DNA from: Nymphaea colorata
Lineage: Eukaryota > Streptophyta > Magnoliopsida > Nymphaeales > Nymphaeaceae
Length of the DNA: 64,000 nt
Direction: 5' to 3'
Assembly: GCF_008831285.2 (NCBI RefSeq)
Contig: NC_045139.1
Coordinates: 33,453,706 to 33,517,705, forward strand
The number at the start of each line of letters is the position of its first letter. The stretch's first letter is position 1. Positions 21,089-32,700 of this stretch are shown piece by piece. The translations under genes and the position numbers were made by a program. The notes under the pieces are model-generated. The model had not been told where the DNA came from, made no database searches, and was given only the letters and a program-made list of their open reading frames with translations.

Positions 21089-24000
21089 GCGGGATCTCTC
21101 GCTCCGTCGGAACCCTAGCTTTTTCCTTCTTCCCGTCTCTTCTCTCCATTTTCTACTTCATCTTCCCTTTCCTTCTGAGATCTCTCTAGGGTTTTTGCTT
21201 TATTTGTCGTTTCTTATGGTTCATGGGGGCTTCTCGAACGAAGTGTAGCGTCTTTTCCCTCTCTTCTGGTGGATCTTCCTTGTGGGTCAGCCACTGGTCA
21301 CGGTGGCAGGAGCTTTCAGTGTAGATTTTAATTTCACCACTGAAATAATATTAGGGTTTCTTGTGATATTCGTGAATCCTTTTCCCGATTTTCGAGAATA
21401 TCACGGATTATCACAAAATCTGGGGGAAAACGGGGTACTTTATCTACCTTAAGGACTGGGTCCTTTCAGTTCTTCGAAATTCGAAATATCAAATAACATG
21501 TTCGGAAAAGAAGATATCCAGAAAAGGGGATAAATCAATTGGGCCCAATAAAAGTAATCGAAAAATTTGTCGGTATAAATTCACTAGTCGATGACAACTT
21601 TTTGTTTCATATTTCTCGATAATTTGGCGCTTCCGGCGCGCCATCGGGATCAAATCTTATCCTGTTGCAAACGGCCTCGGATTTCTTTTTCTGTCCACGG
21701 GGTCAGAACTGGACATTTTTCTTTTTTCAAATTCCGAAATAGTTGCGGATGAAAACGAATGGAATTTCAGGATCTAACCTTTTCTGATATCTGCAAACTC
21801 ATCAGGCTCATCTACCGCGACTCGCCGAATCTCTCAGTGACAACAGAGTAATGTGACGACAAACTTTGTATTTGACCACAGCACGATCAGTTTCAAATTG
21901 AAAAATGTACTGCAAGCGGAGTCTGAAATCTCTTCCGACCGGAAAAAGGTATGCGCTGATCATGGTTTTATCTCTTGAAATCTAATTAATGAAATTCAAC
22001 GAGTGAAAGTATTTTTTGCATTTCTAAAAACCTAAAAGATCAGAAAAGGTAACATATTATATAATGCGAGTTCGATCGTCCTTACCTTTTCTGTATCCTA
22101 CAAAAATTTGCATACGGTTTCAATGCACATTTCTTGTCATTTTCGATGCAATTTCGACATTTCTGCGTCCCGGAGACGGCATTGTTGACGCCGTGTTCCA
22201 AGAAACTCTGGATCTCACCATCTCTCTGTGTCTCCATACATCGTTTCTCTATCTCTATCTCCATTGGATCATTGATATATCACAGTGGAACTTGTAAAAT
22301 TGACTTTTTATTTGCATTTTTTCTGACACGATCTGAAGCCCGTAAAAGGAGAAAGTCCGCTAGGTCACTGTTCTTCGTGCTACTTGCCATTTTTTTTTTA
22401 TGAATAAAAAAAGTTAAAAGAAAAGGGCGGCCGACGAGAAAGAGAGATTCGGACCACAATTATTGTTGTGTGCCCCGAATCCGGACGCTGAGCCGCAACC
22501 TTTTCCGGGTTTCCCGTGACTTTCCCACAAGCGCATCTAGACCGTCCATGTGAACCACGGACGGTGAAGATCGTCTCCGGGCGGCGGCATGGTGCATCTT
22601 GATGAGATCGGCGCTGCTCGGGAATCGTGCGGTTGTCCTTATCTCTTCTCTCTTCTATTTTTTACTTTTTAAAAATAAGGGTTCAAGAAGCGGCTAGCGG
22701 GGCGTGGATCAAGGTCGCTCAGAAAGACAAGTCCAGCGCAGAACCCGCCCCGCATGAACGGTTAAATCACTGGATTTGGATCGAATGGATCCAAACCTAA
22801 ATGATCTAAAATCCAGATCCGAAATAAATTAGAAGTGGATCTGGACAAGTTTGCAATTTCAATCCAACAAAAATATGACCCAATTACGTATAGATGCCAA
22901 ATCTTATGTTGGTTGAAATTGAATTTGTTTTTCTTCTGAAGTCTGAACTTAAGTCCGGATCCGACTACATAGAATTCGATTGGACGAATCTGTTAAAGGC
23001 TGGATCTGACCCAAATCCGTACTGTTTCCATGTGGGCAACAAGGCAAAAACATTCACCCCCGATTGGATCTCCACTTTTTTCCCAAAGTGGATTTGTTCA
23101 TTATCAAAGTTCAAGAAAAGACAAGCAGAGTGTAATTAATAGAGCTGATTTTCAAACTGGTATGAACTCTGAAACAATCCAATGTACCCCTTGGATTTGA
23201 AGATGTCAATGCAAAATTAGTAGATTAGATGTACGTCTATTATGTTCTCATGTTCCATGTGTCAATGGTAGTTGGATATTTTTTTCTTCTTATAAGATCT
23301 AATTGCCTTCTCAGTCAACATATCTGAATTTGACTGTCACACAAACCACCCACCTGCCCACATTGCTTCTTGTTTTTTTCCTTTTGATGATTGGACCAAT
23401 GGCCCTAGTAGCAGGTAAGATAAACCTCTAAAAAAAGAGTGCAATTTTTCTACCTTGTACTCATTCACATAAAATCTGTAAGGACATCCATGTTTAAGGA
23501 TGCAAATGGTTCATATTTACAAAATTTAAACAAAAAATCAGACCCAGTTCTAGGTGAGTGAGAGGTTCATAACCTACTGCCCGAAAAAGACCCTGTAACA
23601 CACCCACCCACCCCCTGCCCCCCGCAATGCGGTGCTTCACGCACCCAACCAGATACACTATGCCCCTTTTGACAAATCAATTGGACAAATCAAAGCGACA
23701 GGAAGGTACATGCTCCTACCCTTGCAAAAAACCTATGAGCATGTACAGCCCTGAGGGGTTTGGTGCACCTGCTCACTGCTCAGGCTAGTGGCTGGTCACT
23801 GGTTGCAGTGGCATGAGTACCCATCTTTGTGCAAGCAGAAGGGGTCCTAAGCTTGGCTTCTTGCCAGACCTTCTTTGGAAGGCTACAACCTTATAAGCAC
23901 ATACACTTGCATCTCTTAGTGCTCCTCAAGTAAAAATTTATGACCAAACCTTCTGCCTCTGCTGCTGGCTCAATAGCTTCATGGTATTGTTAAGGAAATT

Positions 24001-26760
24001 GTTGTACTTGAATTGAAACAACAGTAGTATCAGTAGTATCTAAACCTGCTTAAGGTAGACCCTGAGTACCTGACGCACTTGGCCTCATACTTGTAAAGGC
24101 CAACCTTGTGGCCATTCTTGAGTGCGGACATTATTTTGATATGTAATGTACAGTGAGCAGTTCAGATGCCAGAGAACCATTCAAAAGTCAGATTATAACA
24201 TTTAAATTGGAGTAGTTGAACATTAGTAAAGAACCCGAACAATCACCATTTCAATCCGATAATGGCCAATAAACTTCGAGCGGAACCTGCCACCATTCTG
24301 CTGAATAATAATAACAGAAAGTCTTCAATTTAATGGAGAAGATATAAGGTAGAGTTCTAAGCAGAAGAAACAAGTCATCATCCTCAGTGAAAAGTAACTT
24401 GCAGGAGACAGGTGGAGGGACAAGCAAGTTAGGGAGAAAAATCCAGTTGGGAAAAACGAAATTGGTGTAAGTTTACCTTAAAAATGATGGCGAAAGTTGT
24501 TCAACAGAATAGCGACTTGGTTTACACAATCAAAATGGCTATGAACAGTTATTTTCCAGGCTACCAAGAGCGCAATGAATTTAACCAGATCAGCGTGAAT
24601 TCCAAGCATGATCCCAAAGGAAAAGGAAAATTCTAGGTTGCTGAACTGAAGCCACACACGCACTCGAGTCATTAACTTGGGTGTCACAACTGTTTTGGTG
24701 AATCCATGCGTCTTATCTGTATCGTTCCAATTTTATCGGATGTCTTTGAAGAGATGAATCCATGTGGCATAGATTAAAAAACACAATATTCCATTATCTA
24801 CATAAGTAGAAACCGGAAAGAAAAAAAATCATAGATGCTATAAGCTTGTAAACGTTAACACATTCTTGAATTCAAACCCTTGTAAGAAGCATGTGTCCTC
24901 CTACTTAAGCATAAGGCAGGCTATCACTTGGCAGATTGAATAGAATTTCAAACAGCACCAACTTCTGAATCTCAAAACTCCACATTGGACTTGGCACAAT
25001 GACCTAGACTATTAACTACAGCACAAATAACAGACTTGACTGACCTGTGCAAAAGAATCTTAGACAATAACTCATTTTTCTGCCACAGGTGTAACTTCTT
25101 GCTATGGTTCCTGCCCTTGTAATATCCACATGATTGTTGTTATCTAGCACAGTACGGTCGAAAATAAATCACAAATATTGCTAGTGCTCCAGTATTCTAG
25201 TCGATCCATATGGAACGTAAGGATATAGTACGTCTTCAAAAGCCCATATACAATAAGATCAATGTAGTGCAACAGTTTCCATCTAGATCCTACAGTAAAT
25301 GCAAGAAACTTGTAAATCAAAAGTGAGTCCACCACTTGAATGAACATGATACATGTTTTATGAGATCCAGCATGTTATCTTCAATGGACAAATCAGTGGT
25401 TCAGAGAAATGTGAGAGTAGTAGCAACAAGCTCCCTCTTTTACTTTTCCAACATTTGGAGAATGGTATATTATAAGATGCTGCCATACAACAAATGTATC
25501 AATCACACTGAACAACAAGTCCGGGTAAAAAACTATAGGCCACAATCTACAAAAAATTCAAGTATGGCACAAGAATCCCGAGTGCACATCGAGATACAGT
25601 GCAGCATTTCAGATGCATCTCATTCAACAGAACAAGCTTACATGAAACATTAATGCATCCCTCTAAGAAATTCAAAAGCATACGACATTACATCCACCAT
25701 ATTGTATGTCTTATATAAGTAACCATTTGGTTTCGTATTTATCCATTTTCTTCTGAGCTAGAAAGCCAATGGGAACTTTAGCTGATCCAGCTTGCAAAGA
25801 GGCTTGCTGTTTTCTCTACATTTCTCAAACACAGAAACCAACTTAGGGGTGAGAATTTTCTCTTGTTTAAGCTGCTCAAGTAAAACATCACCATATAATT
25901 GCTATAAAAAAATTTTCGATCTTCCTTTCTATAGAACATCAAATGAATGGCATCTTCTTCTGGAAATCCTTGCTATGAATCAAAGTAGCGACGAGCCGAG
26001 TACTACAAAACCTAGGGGGGAGAGCAAAGCTTCGTAGACAGCTGCGCTTAGGGGTAGGATAATCCAGTTCCTTGGATCATGGAAACTTGAAAATCATTAG
26101 TACAAGAACATAATTTTCTCCAATTGCCTTGCTTGATCATAAAGTGCCCAAACACCAAGATTTAACTGACAAGTAACTAGGTTGCCTCTCCCTTGATGAT
26201 GACATGCCACCAACAACAACTATGCCTGCAACCATTAACACTACCTAGTGAATCAAGTGAAAATAAATACAGACCAGGAACCATTTAGCAGGAGTGACAC
26301 AAACGATTCTTATACATCTATATAATAATGGATCTAATAAAAAACTAATATATTGGGTGTGAAGTGAAAAACTTCTGCACAAGCATGAGAGAAAGGGGAA
26401 GATATCAAGATAACAGAAATAACATGATCCTTCTATACCTCTTCGATGAAGATGTGCCATCTAGTCTCTGATCTTCATGGCAAATTGTACTGATTAAAGA
26501 GCTCGATTCAGTGAGATCAATTTGGACATCGCTTTTCTTGAAAGTAATAGGCCATCATATTTGAGCTCTTTCTTGTACTTTTTTTTTTCTTCAAGTTCAA
26601 AATAAAAAAGAAGGCCATCTACGGATGAATTTCTAACGATGGTGGCCAAAGAGACTGCAAAGGAAAAAACCATCGACTAGCTCATGAAGCAAACCATGTC
26701 TGTTTCAACATCTACTCCATTACAGCAACATAAAAGCCATCAGGATGCTCTTGTATTCCA
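21089..26760. other. Intergenic between cyclophilin and the PPR gene; no gene recognised
   Basis: Holds the cyclophilin 3' flank, then GGATCC/GGATCTG-rich repeat DNA at about 22735-23110 and a U6-derived fragment at 24704-24755. Nothing recognisable was found from 24.8 to 26.7 kb; part of that may be the PPR gene's 3' UTR. Open frames such as 25336-25653 show no motif. Confidence 0.6.
24704..24755 (-). pseudogene. U6 snRNA-derived fragment (5' half)
   Basis: On the minus strand the segment contains GACATCCGATAAAATTGG followed by AACGATACAGA, identical to the highly conserved plant U6 snRNA as I know it. It continues TAAGACGCATGG, a diverged form of U6 GAAGATTAGCATGG. Upstream, ATCTCTTCAAAGACAT resembles the U6 5' end GTCCCTTCGGGGACAT with changes. 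Downstream similarity fades. There is no USE element (TCCCACATCG) or properly placed TATA box, so this is a dead, probably retrotransposed, truncated copy. Confidence 0.8.
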
Positions 26761-28512
26761 TTATCTCCTGTATGGCTTAAAATGGTACCTTTCGTACTCG
26801 GAACTAAATTTAACTGACTCCTCATCAAGCCTTTTCTTTAATCTTCTCCAAGTCCTTAGCATATCTGACTGTATAAGTCCACGGTAAAGTGTCTCAAATG
26901 TACGCTTCTGTGGAAGAAAACCCTTCTCTATCATCTGAACAAAAAAGTGGCATGCTTCTCTCCACTTTTTTCTTTCACATAAATTATGGATTAAGCATGT
27001 GTAAGAGTCTAAATCCGGCCCAATGCCACCCTCCAACATGCTAGTCCACAATTCATCGACTATCTCCATTTTATTTAACTTGGAGAACATTCCAATCAAT
27101 ATATTGTAAGTATGGATGCTTAGCAAGCCCAAAGACATAGAATCCTCCACTTTTCTGTACAGTTTCAATGCACTGTCAGCATCGTTCCTCCCTCTATATT
27201 CCTTAAAAAAACAATTGTATGTTTCAGCGGTTGGACATACTCCATTTGCAGTCATCTCATCCAGTAACTCTTCCGCATCAGCAATTCTGCCAGATGAGCA
27301 CAAACACTTAATAACGGAAGTATATGTAGCAATTGTTGGACTGATCCCTCTCTCCTTCATCTCCCTCAATTTCAATAACGAGAGGTTTGGCTTATGAGCA
27401 CGGCTGTAAACATGAAGAACAATAGAGTAACTAGTCGCATCAGGCTCAATTTCTCTTAGCTTCATCTCCTTGAGCAGCTTCTCAGCCTCCTCTATTGTCT
27501 GATCAAAGCGCGGATCAGGATGCAATCTTGCCCGTCGACAAATCCCATTGAGAAGAACATTGTAGGTTACTACATTAGGTTCAATACCGCGATCAATCAT
27601 TTCATCGAAGAATTTCTTCGCCATATCTTGCTTGTTAAACTTGGACCATCCATAAACCAAGACCGTGTACATTTTAGCATCCGGGGTGAACTGAGACTTC
27701 CTCTTATTGAAAATTTCTGTGGCTACCTTAACATGTCCGTACTTGCATAGTGTATCCAAAAGGAACACGAAATCATCAGAATTATGCTCTCGCTCAATAA
27801 ACCCCACCATATCATCAAAAGCTCTAATTGCCTGGCGGGTGAAACCCGCTGCTATATGTCTCCTTATGAGGATGTAGAATGTCGTATGCGCAGGCCGGAT
27901 TTGCTCTTGATCCATCTCCATGATCAATTGCCAAATTACATCGAATTGATGAACCTTGCCTAGAATATCAATCATGAGATTGTAACATTCAACATCATGG
28001 CGATAACTTGCTTGCTCTCTGGCCCAAGAAAAGAATCCAAGAGCAATTTTCGAGACATTCTTAAGCCTCTGCAGAACTTGGTGGACCAGAGATGGGGACA
28101 ACTGAATCCCATTCAACTGCAGAGAAGCTTCCATTGTGTGATATGGGTTATGGTGTTCGATCAAAATCCGAGACACCAACTCCACGTCCCTTGAAAATTT
28201 CACGGATTTTGTGAAGGAGGGAGAGTCCCCATCTTGTGCAAGGCCTAGCGCCTCGGACAACTCATTTGGACTCGGTAAACCGGAGCAAAAGCCACGTGAT
28301 TGATGGAAAAAAGAGGAATCCAACCCGTAAGAATCCACAGAGGATGAGGAAGAGGGAGAAGGGACACGACCTAGTGCATCACAATGAAGCAAAAAGGGGA
28401 AAGACGAGGTGGGTATTACCGCGGCTGCGTTACAAGCGTGGCGGCGGAAGAAGGGGGTCCCGGGCACTCCATTTGTTCTTCGACCGAAGTTCAGAGCTAC
28501 AGTTCTCCACAT
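26761..28512 (-). CDS. P-class pentatricopeptide repeat protein, probably mitochondrial (583 aa)
   Basis: A single exon on the minus strand. The frame is open to 28740, but the ATG at 28512 is preferred because it starts a basic, Ser/Arg-rich targeting-like N-terminus (MWRTVALNFGRRT...FRRHAC). The 76 codons upstream of it look non-coding. About ten PPR motifs run from residue 174 to about 534 in 34-36-residue steps, for example VECYNLMIDILGK, KMYTVLVYGWSKF, NVVTYNVLLNGIC, ATYTSVIKCLCSSG and DSYTCLIHNLCE. One carries an insertion of about 10 residues (LHPDPRFDQT). There is no E or DYW extension, so it is P class: such proteins bind organellar RNA and act in stability, splicing or translation. 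It resembles the Arabidopsis At2g13420/At5g15010 group from memory. The target RNA is unknown. Confidence 0.93.
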   Translation of the reverse strand: MWRTVALNFGRRTNGVPGTPFFRRHACNAAAVIPTSSFPFLLHCDALGRVPSPSSSSSVDSYGLDSSFFHQSRGFCSGLPSPNELSEALGLAQDGDSPSFTKSVKFSRDVELVSRILIEHHNPYHTMEASLQLNGIQLSPSLVHQVLQRLKNVSKIALGFFSWAREQASYRHDVECYNLMIDILGKVHQFDVIWQLIMEMDQEQIRPAHTTFYILIRRHIAAGFTRQAIRAFDDMVGFIEREHNSDDFVFLLDTLCKYGHVKVATEIFNKRKSQFTPDAKMYTVLVYGWSKFNKQDMAKKFFDEMIDRGIEPNVVTYNVLLNGICRRARLHPDPRFDQTIEEAEKLLKEMKLREIEPDATSYSIVLHVYSRAHKPNLSLLKLREMKERGISPTIATYTSVIKCLCSSGRIADAEELLDEMTANGVCPTAETYNCFFKEYRGRNDADSALKLYRKVEDSMSLGLLSIHTYNILIGMFSKLNKMEIVDELWTSMLEGGIGPDLDSYTCLIHNLCERKKWREACHFFVQMIEKGFLPQKRTFETLYRGLIQSDMLRTWRRLKKRLDEESVKFSSEYERYHFKPYRR

Positions 28513-29738
28513 CAATGGCGCGCAGTTTCGCCGCGGAGAGAGAGCGTGGGAGGTGGTAGGCTGAACTGGCCTTGGAGCAGCGTGCTGGGAATTGAACCAA
28601 ATAACCCGCTGTAGGAGTTGGGTCAGTTCCTGTAAACAAGTTCCTTTGGCAGTGTACGTTTCAGTAACAACTGCAACCCAGCTAGATAGGGTCCAAAATA
28701 AATTGGCTACATGTAAGATTTTTAGCAGTGATCTGATCATTTTAGACCAGATTGTCTAACCAATAGCATGGTTTTCATGAATTGAGAAAAAGAGAGAGAG
28801 AAAGAGAGATTTTTGTTTTTAATAAGTGTTTTTCAGTAATATACACTTTTATTTAGTAAGTTAAAGTTTTTTATACTAAATGCACACACAAATTTGTGTG
28901 GATGAGTTACATGCTGCCATGTATCGGATGGTTAAAAATTTAAAATCTGTTACTAGGAAATAACTGTTATATGAGCGTTAGGGATGGTTTGTGATGCAAC
29001 AACAGTTTATGGTGCTTTAACAACTATTCAAAGTGTGTTTGGTGATGAACTTTTTTTTATTTTTAGCCATTCAATAACATTTGGTACACTATTATAAATT
29101 ATGTTTTAAATAAAACATATTATTTCAACTGTTACATGCTAGTCTAGAAAACAGTTCATGTTCAGGGATGGATGGTGTTCGTATGCAGATTAATAAAATC
29201 CTCATAAATCAGTTTCCGTCAAAGTAAAACAAGAAGCCGCTAAGTTGGTATACCATGAGGCCAGATTCTTCAAAGGGACATTATATTACCAAAGATCTTA
29301 GATCCAAGGTGATTTCAGATGTTAAAGTCTTAAATCTAAGGTTTTAAAGTATTAGTACGTAACAAAATTTGAATTTTCGTACTTGAAAGATGCAAAAATT
29401 ACATTGTGGATTTGGATGACATCAGTAGCTTTTTTCTCTTCTTACTTAAGATCGACATATTTGAGACATAAGGATAATCTTAAATATGCGGCTGTTAAAT
29501 CAATTATTTGCTAGTTATATGAATATGAAACGAGCCTTAACCAACCAATTTCGGACCCGATTAGGCTGCAAAAGTATGGAAAATAATATAAAGAGTGTCC
29601 TGCCCGTTCAAGCCAACTGTCCTTGGACTTGGACGGACGGACTTCGAAGTCCGCGGTCTCGTTTGTCCCGCAGACACAGGCGAACGCGCAGCCATTCCGT
29701 CGGCGTTCATTCTCTGAGCGAGTGTCGGAAAGAACTGG
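28513..29738. other. Divergent intergenic region between the PPR and BRE genes
   Basis: About 1.2 kb with the 5' ends of two genes facing away from each other. It includes a purine run at 28785-28810, AT-rich DNA with a GTTTATGGTGCTTTAACA-type repeat segment at 28990-29060, and the 16-bp palindrome at 29638-29653. No convincing TATA box was found for either gene. Confidence 0.6.
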
Positions 29739-32700
29739 ATGGCGGTGAGAGCAGAAATATCCGGCGGCGGTTTCGCGTCGCTTCCTCCACTTATAGCTGC
29801 CCAGCTCAATTACCTCCTTACCTACTCCCCTCTTCCCTTCAAGGTATGTCGATTTGGAGATTCTCTATCGTTTTGATTCAATTTGTCCATCCGGCGAAGA
29901 GAAGATTGGTGGATTCTTGGTTCTTGACCATGAAATCTTTTTCTTGCTAAATTATTGGTGTCATCTGAAAGAGCGGGTTACGTCTTTTATGGCGCAAATT
30001 GTATGTCCTCTCGCGATTCTTTGCTTAAAGAATTGGAGGTTGGTCACAAAGAGTTTGCCGTTCAACGCTGAAATAGATGTCTGTCTTATGCGGTCTCCAT
30101 GTGCCCGTTGGCTTTGTTAATCGAGTTGTCTTCAACTTTTGCGTATGAAACCAGGATGATGGATCGTGATTCCCTTCATTTTAACTTTATGATGTGGGGA
30201 GAAAATCCCATTTCCAAAAAGCTGTTTGTATTTCCTGGGGTCTTATATTTTAGAAGCAAATGACCACATGACAACCTTTTCCGATGGTGCAAATTGAATC
30301 ATTACTTCTGACATTGACAGCCCATTTAAATGTTTTCCCTGTTGTGTTCACCACGTCAATGCCCTTCACCAGCTACATGACAGCTTTTAACTTATGACTT
30401 GAAATGGATTTTTAAGTTGTGATTTCGTAGGTCTTCAATGAAAGTTTGAGGACGCAGGGTTCTTAGATGAGCTTCATACTCTTAGATAGCTTGGGTCATG
30501 TCTGATTTGCACGTTTGGAGTCTATAGACAACAAATTACGATCCTTATCGGGCATAATGGTGGAAGGACATGACTGTGCCAAGTGATTGATTTGATGTTA
30601 CGTGCACCATGGCAAATCAAAACTATAGTCAAGCTTGGAGGTCCAGATATGGAAAATAAGGATGAAGTGCCATCGTAGTTGTTGCACTCAAGGGAAGATC
30701 AGCATGAAATTCTCGTAGGGTGGATAAACGGAGGATAAAGGACATGCCATGCATCCCAAATGATAACAGATAGGTTCAGAACGATTGACATGGCAAACAT
30801 GTTAAACTACAGAAGAGGTCAGCTGATGGCCTAATGAAACGGAATGTAGGGCCGTTCATACTGTAATCTGGTTAATAAACTTGCACATTTCTCGTGAAAT
30901 GTTGAATTTTCCATTAAGCTAATTGGTATCTTCATGTTCTAAATTCTTCATGCATATTTGAAGATATCACAGCATGTTACATCCAATTGAAAGGTCTTCA
31001 TTATTAACATACCAAGTGTTTTTGCTTTATTCTGTCACTTATGAGGGGTTAGGTAGGTGCATTGAAGCTGGGTAGGAGCAGTCCAACTGAATCAATTACA
31101 TTTAAAACTAATGAAGGCCGAGAGAGTAAAACTGACATTATAGGAGGTCCCGTGTACTCCTACTCCTATGGGAGATTGATGGTGTAGTCAGTAGTGGAAA
31201 TACTTTTAACTTCAGGATCAGGTGCAGGCAGAGCTATTCATGTCATGAGCTATTGGCTTTTAATAAGTATCATAGGAGAAGGAGCAGATATGGAAAAATA
31301 GATGGTTTTTTCTTACTTTCTTCATGCTTGATTCAGGATACTGGTTTTCCCCTGTTGTTTTGATTGCGTGTTTTGTGGGGAGGGAAGGGTTGTGGGGGTG
31401 TTGGGTGGTGGTGGGGTGGGGTGTTGGAGAAGTAGAGGAAGTGGAGGAATGGCTTCAGGGTGGCACAGGTCATTAGTTAAGGAGCATGTTAGACTGACTG
31501 ACAGAGGTCTTATCGTAAGTGCATCTTGATGCATGTCATACAAAGATTGACAGTGATTAGTGAATTTAGTAAGTGGCAAGTTTTTTGAAATGTGCACCAC
31601 AAGGGAGTTGAAGCCTGAATGATATAGCTGTATCTGTATGACTAGTCTGTGGTATCAATGGGGGGTTTTTGGTGTTCAAATTCGAACTTCAAAAGGGTGG
31701 TTGCCTCAGCTTGATTTCCACAAGAAGTTAAAGTCTTCTTTCATTCTCACTCTTGATACTCTTTTTGATGAATACATTGACATAGCACTTTCATAATTTG
31801 CTGTTATTTCTTACATGTATCTGATACCATATTTCTTTTCTATCTATTGAATATTTTGGAAGGATGAAGCGATAATGTGTCAACTAAGAAATTGGTTTTT
31901 GCTTGTAGGTTCATCAAATATGGTCTGGTTGTAAATATCCTCGCTATTCAGATCGGTTTACTTTACTGGTTCCATATTGCTTAGATTATGTCAAATGTGA
32001 GTTATGCTCTCTCTCTCTCTCTCTCTCTGTCTCTTTCTCTATATGTGCATCATGTGCTTGCTGTTGTATATGAATATTGATGACAATGCATGTTAGGGGA
32101 TATAATATACAATGCACAGTATCCGATGGCAGCACCTGATGTTATATTTCCTTTAGAAGCGGAAGACTTTCATCCTCTTGAGTTAGTTTCTGGACAGCAA
32201 GAGATTGAGAAGGCAAAGAGTAGTCTACATGACTGGAACATCAATGATCCAACAAAACTTTTATCTCTTGTCTATGAGCTGAGGTTGTATTTTGGCGTAG
32301 AGTTGATTCCAGTTTATTCTTGTCATTAGCTCTTCACAAATTACAATTTACAGCACAACATTTTATTGAAATTTTGAAGATAGCACTAATATTTTCATGA
32401 CTGTAGGAACATGTACATGCGCTACCAGAAGAAGCGCATAGGAGAGCTGGATGATGCAAGAATAAAGTTTGAAATTAGTACTATTCTGTCTAGGGAGGTA
32501 AACCATTCAGAAATCTTGCGGGTCTGTGTCTGTTTTCTAGAACCTTATTTGGGAGTTTGAATGATGAAGGATGGATGTTTCAGTGCATACATGTCCAGGA
32601 AACAAGGCCGGCATGGATACTGATGCTTACTTTTTCCCTCAGTGATTAGTATTTGCATAGGGCTTGATGATCCAATTGCTTTTTGTCTGAGATATGTGGT

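Noticed and set aside
22894-23139. 81-codon open frame with repeated SGSD/GSDPNP segments
   Set aside because: It reads through GGATCTG/GGATCC repeat DNA; no protein family fits.
25336-25653. 105-codon open frame upstream of the PPR 3' end
   Set aside because: No motif, no splice partners and ordinary intergenic composition.
28513-28740. N-terminal extension of the PPR frame by 76 codons
   Set aside because: Composition is not targeting-like and the ATG at 28512 starts a typical mitochondrial presequence; kept as a possible alternative only.
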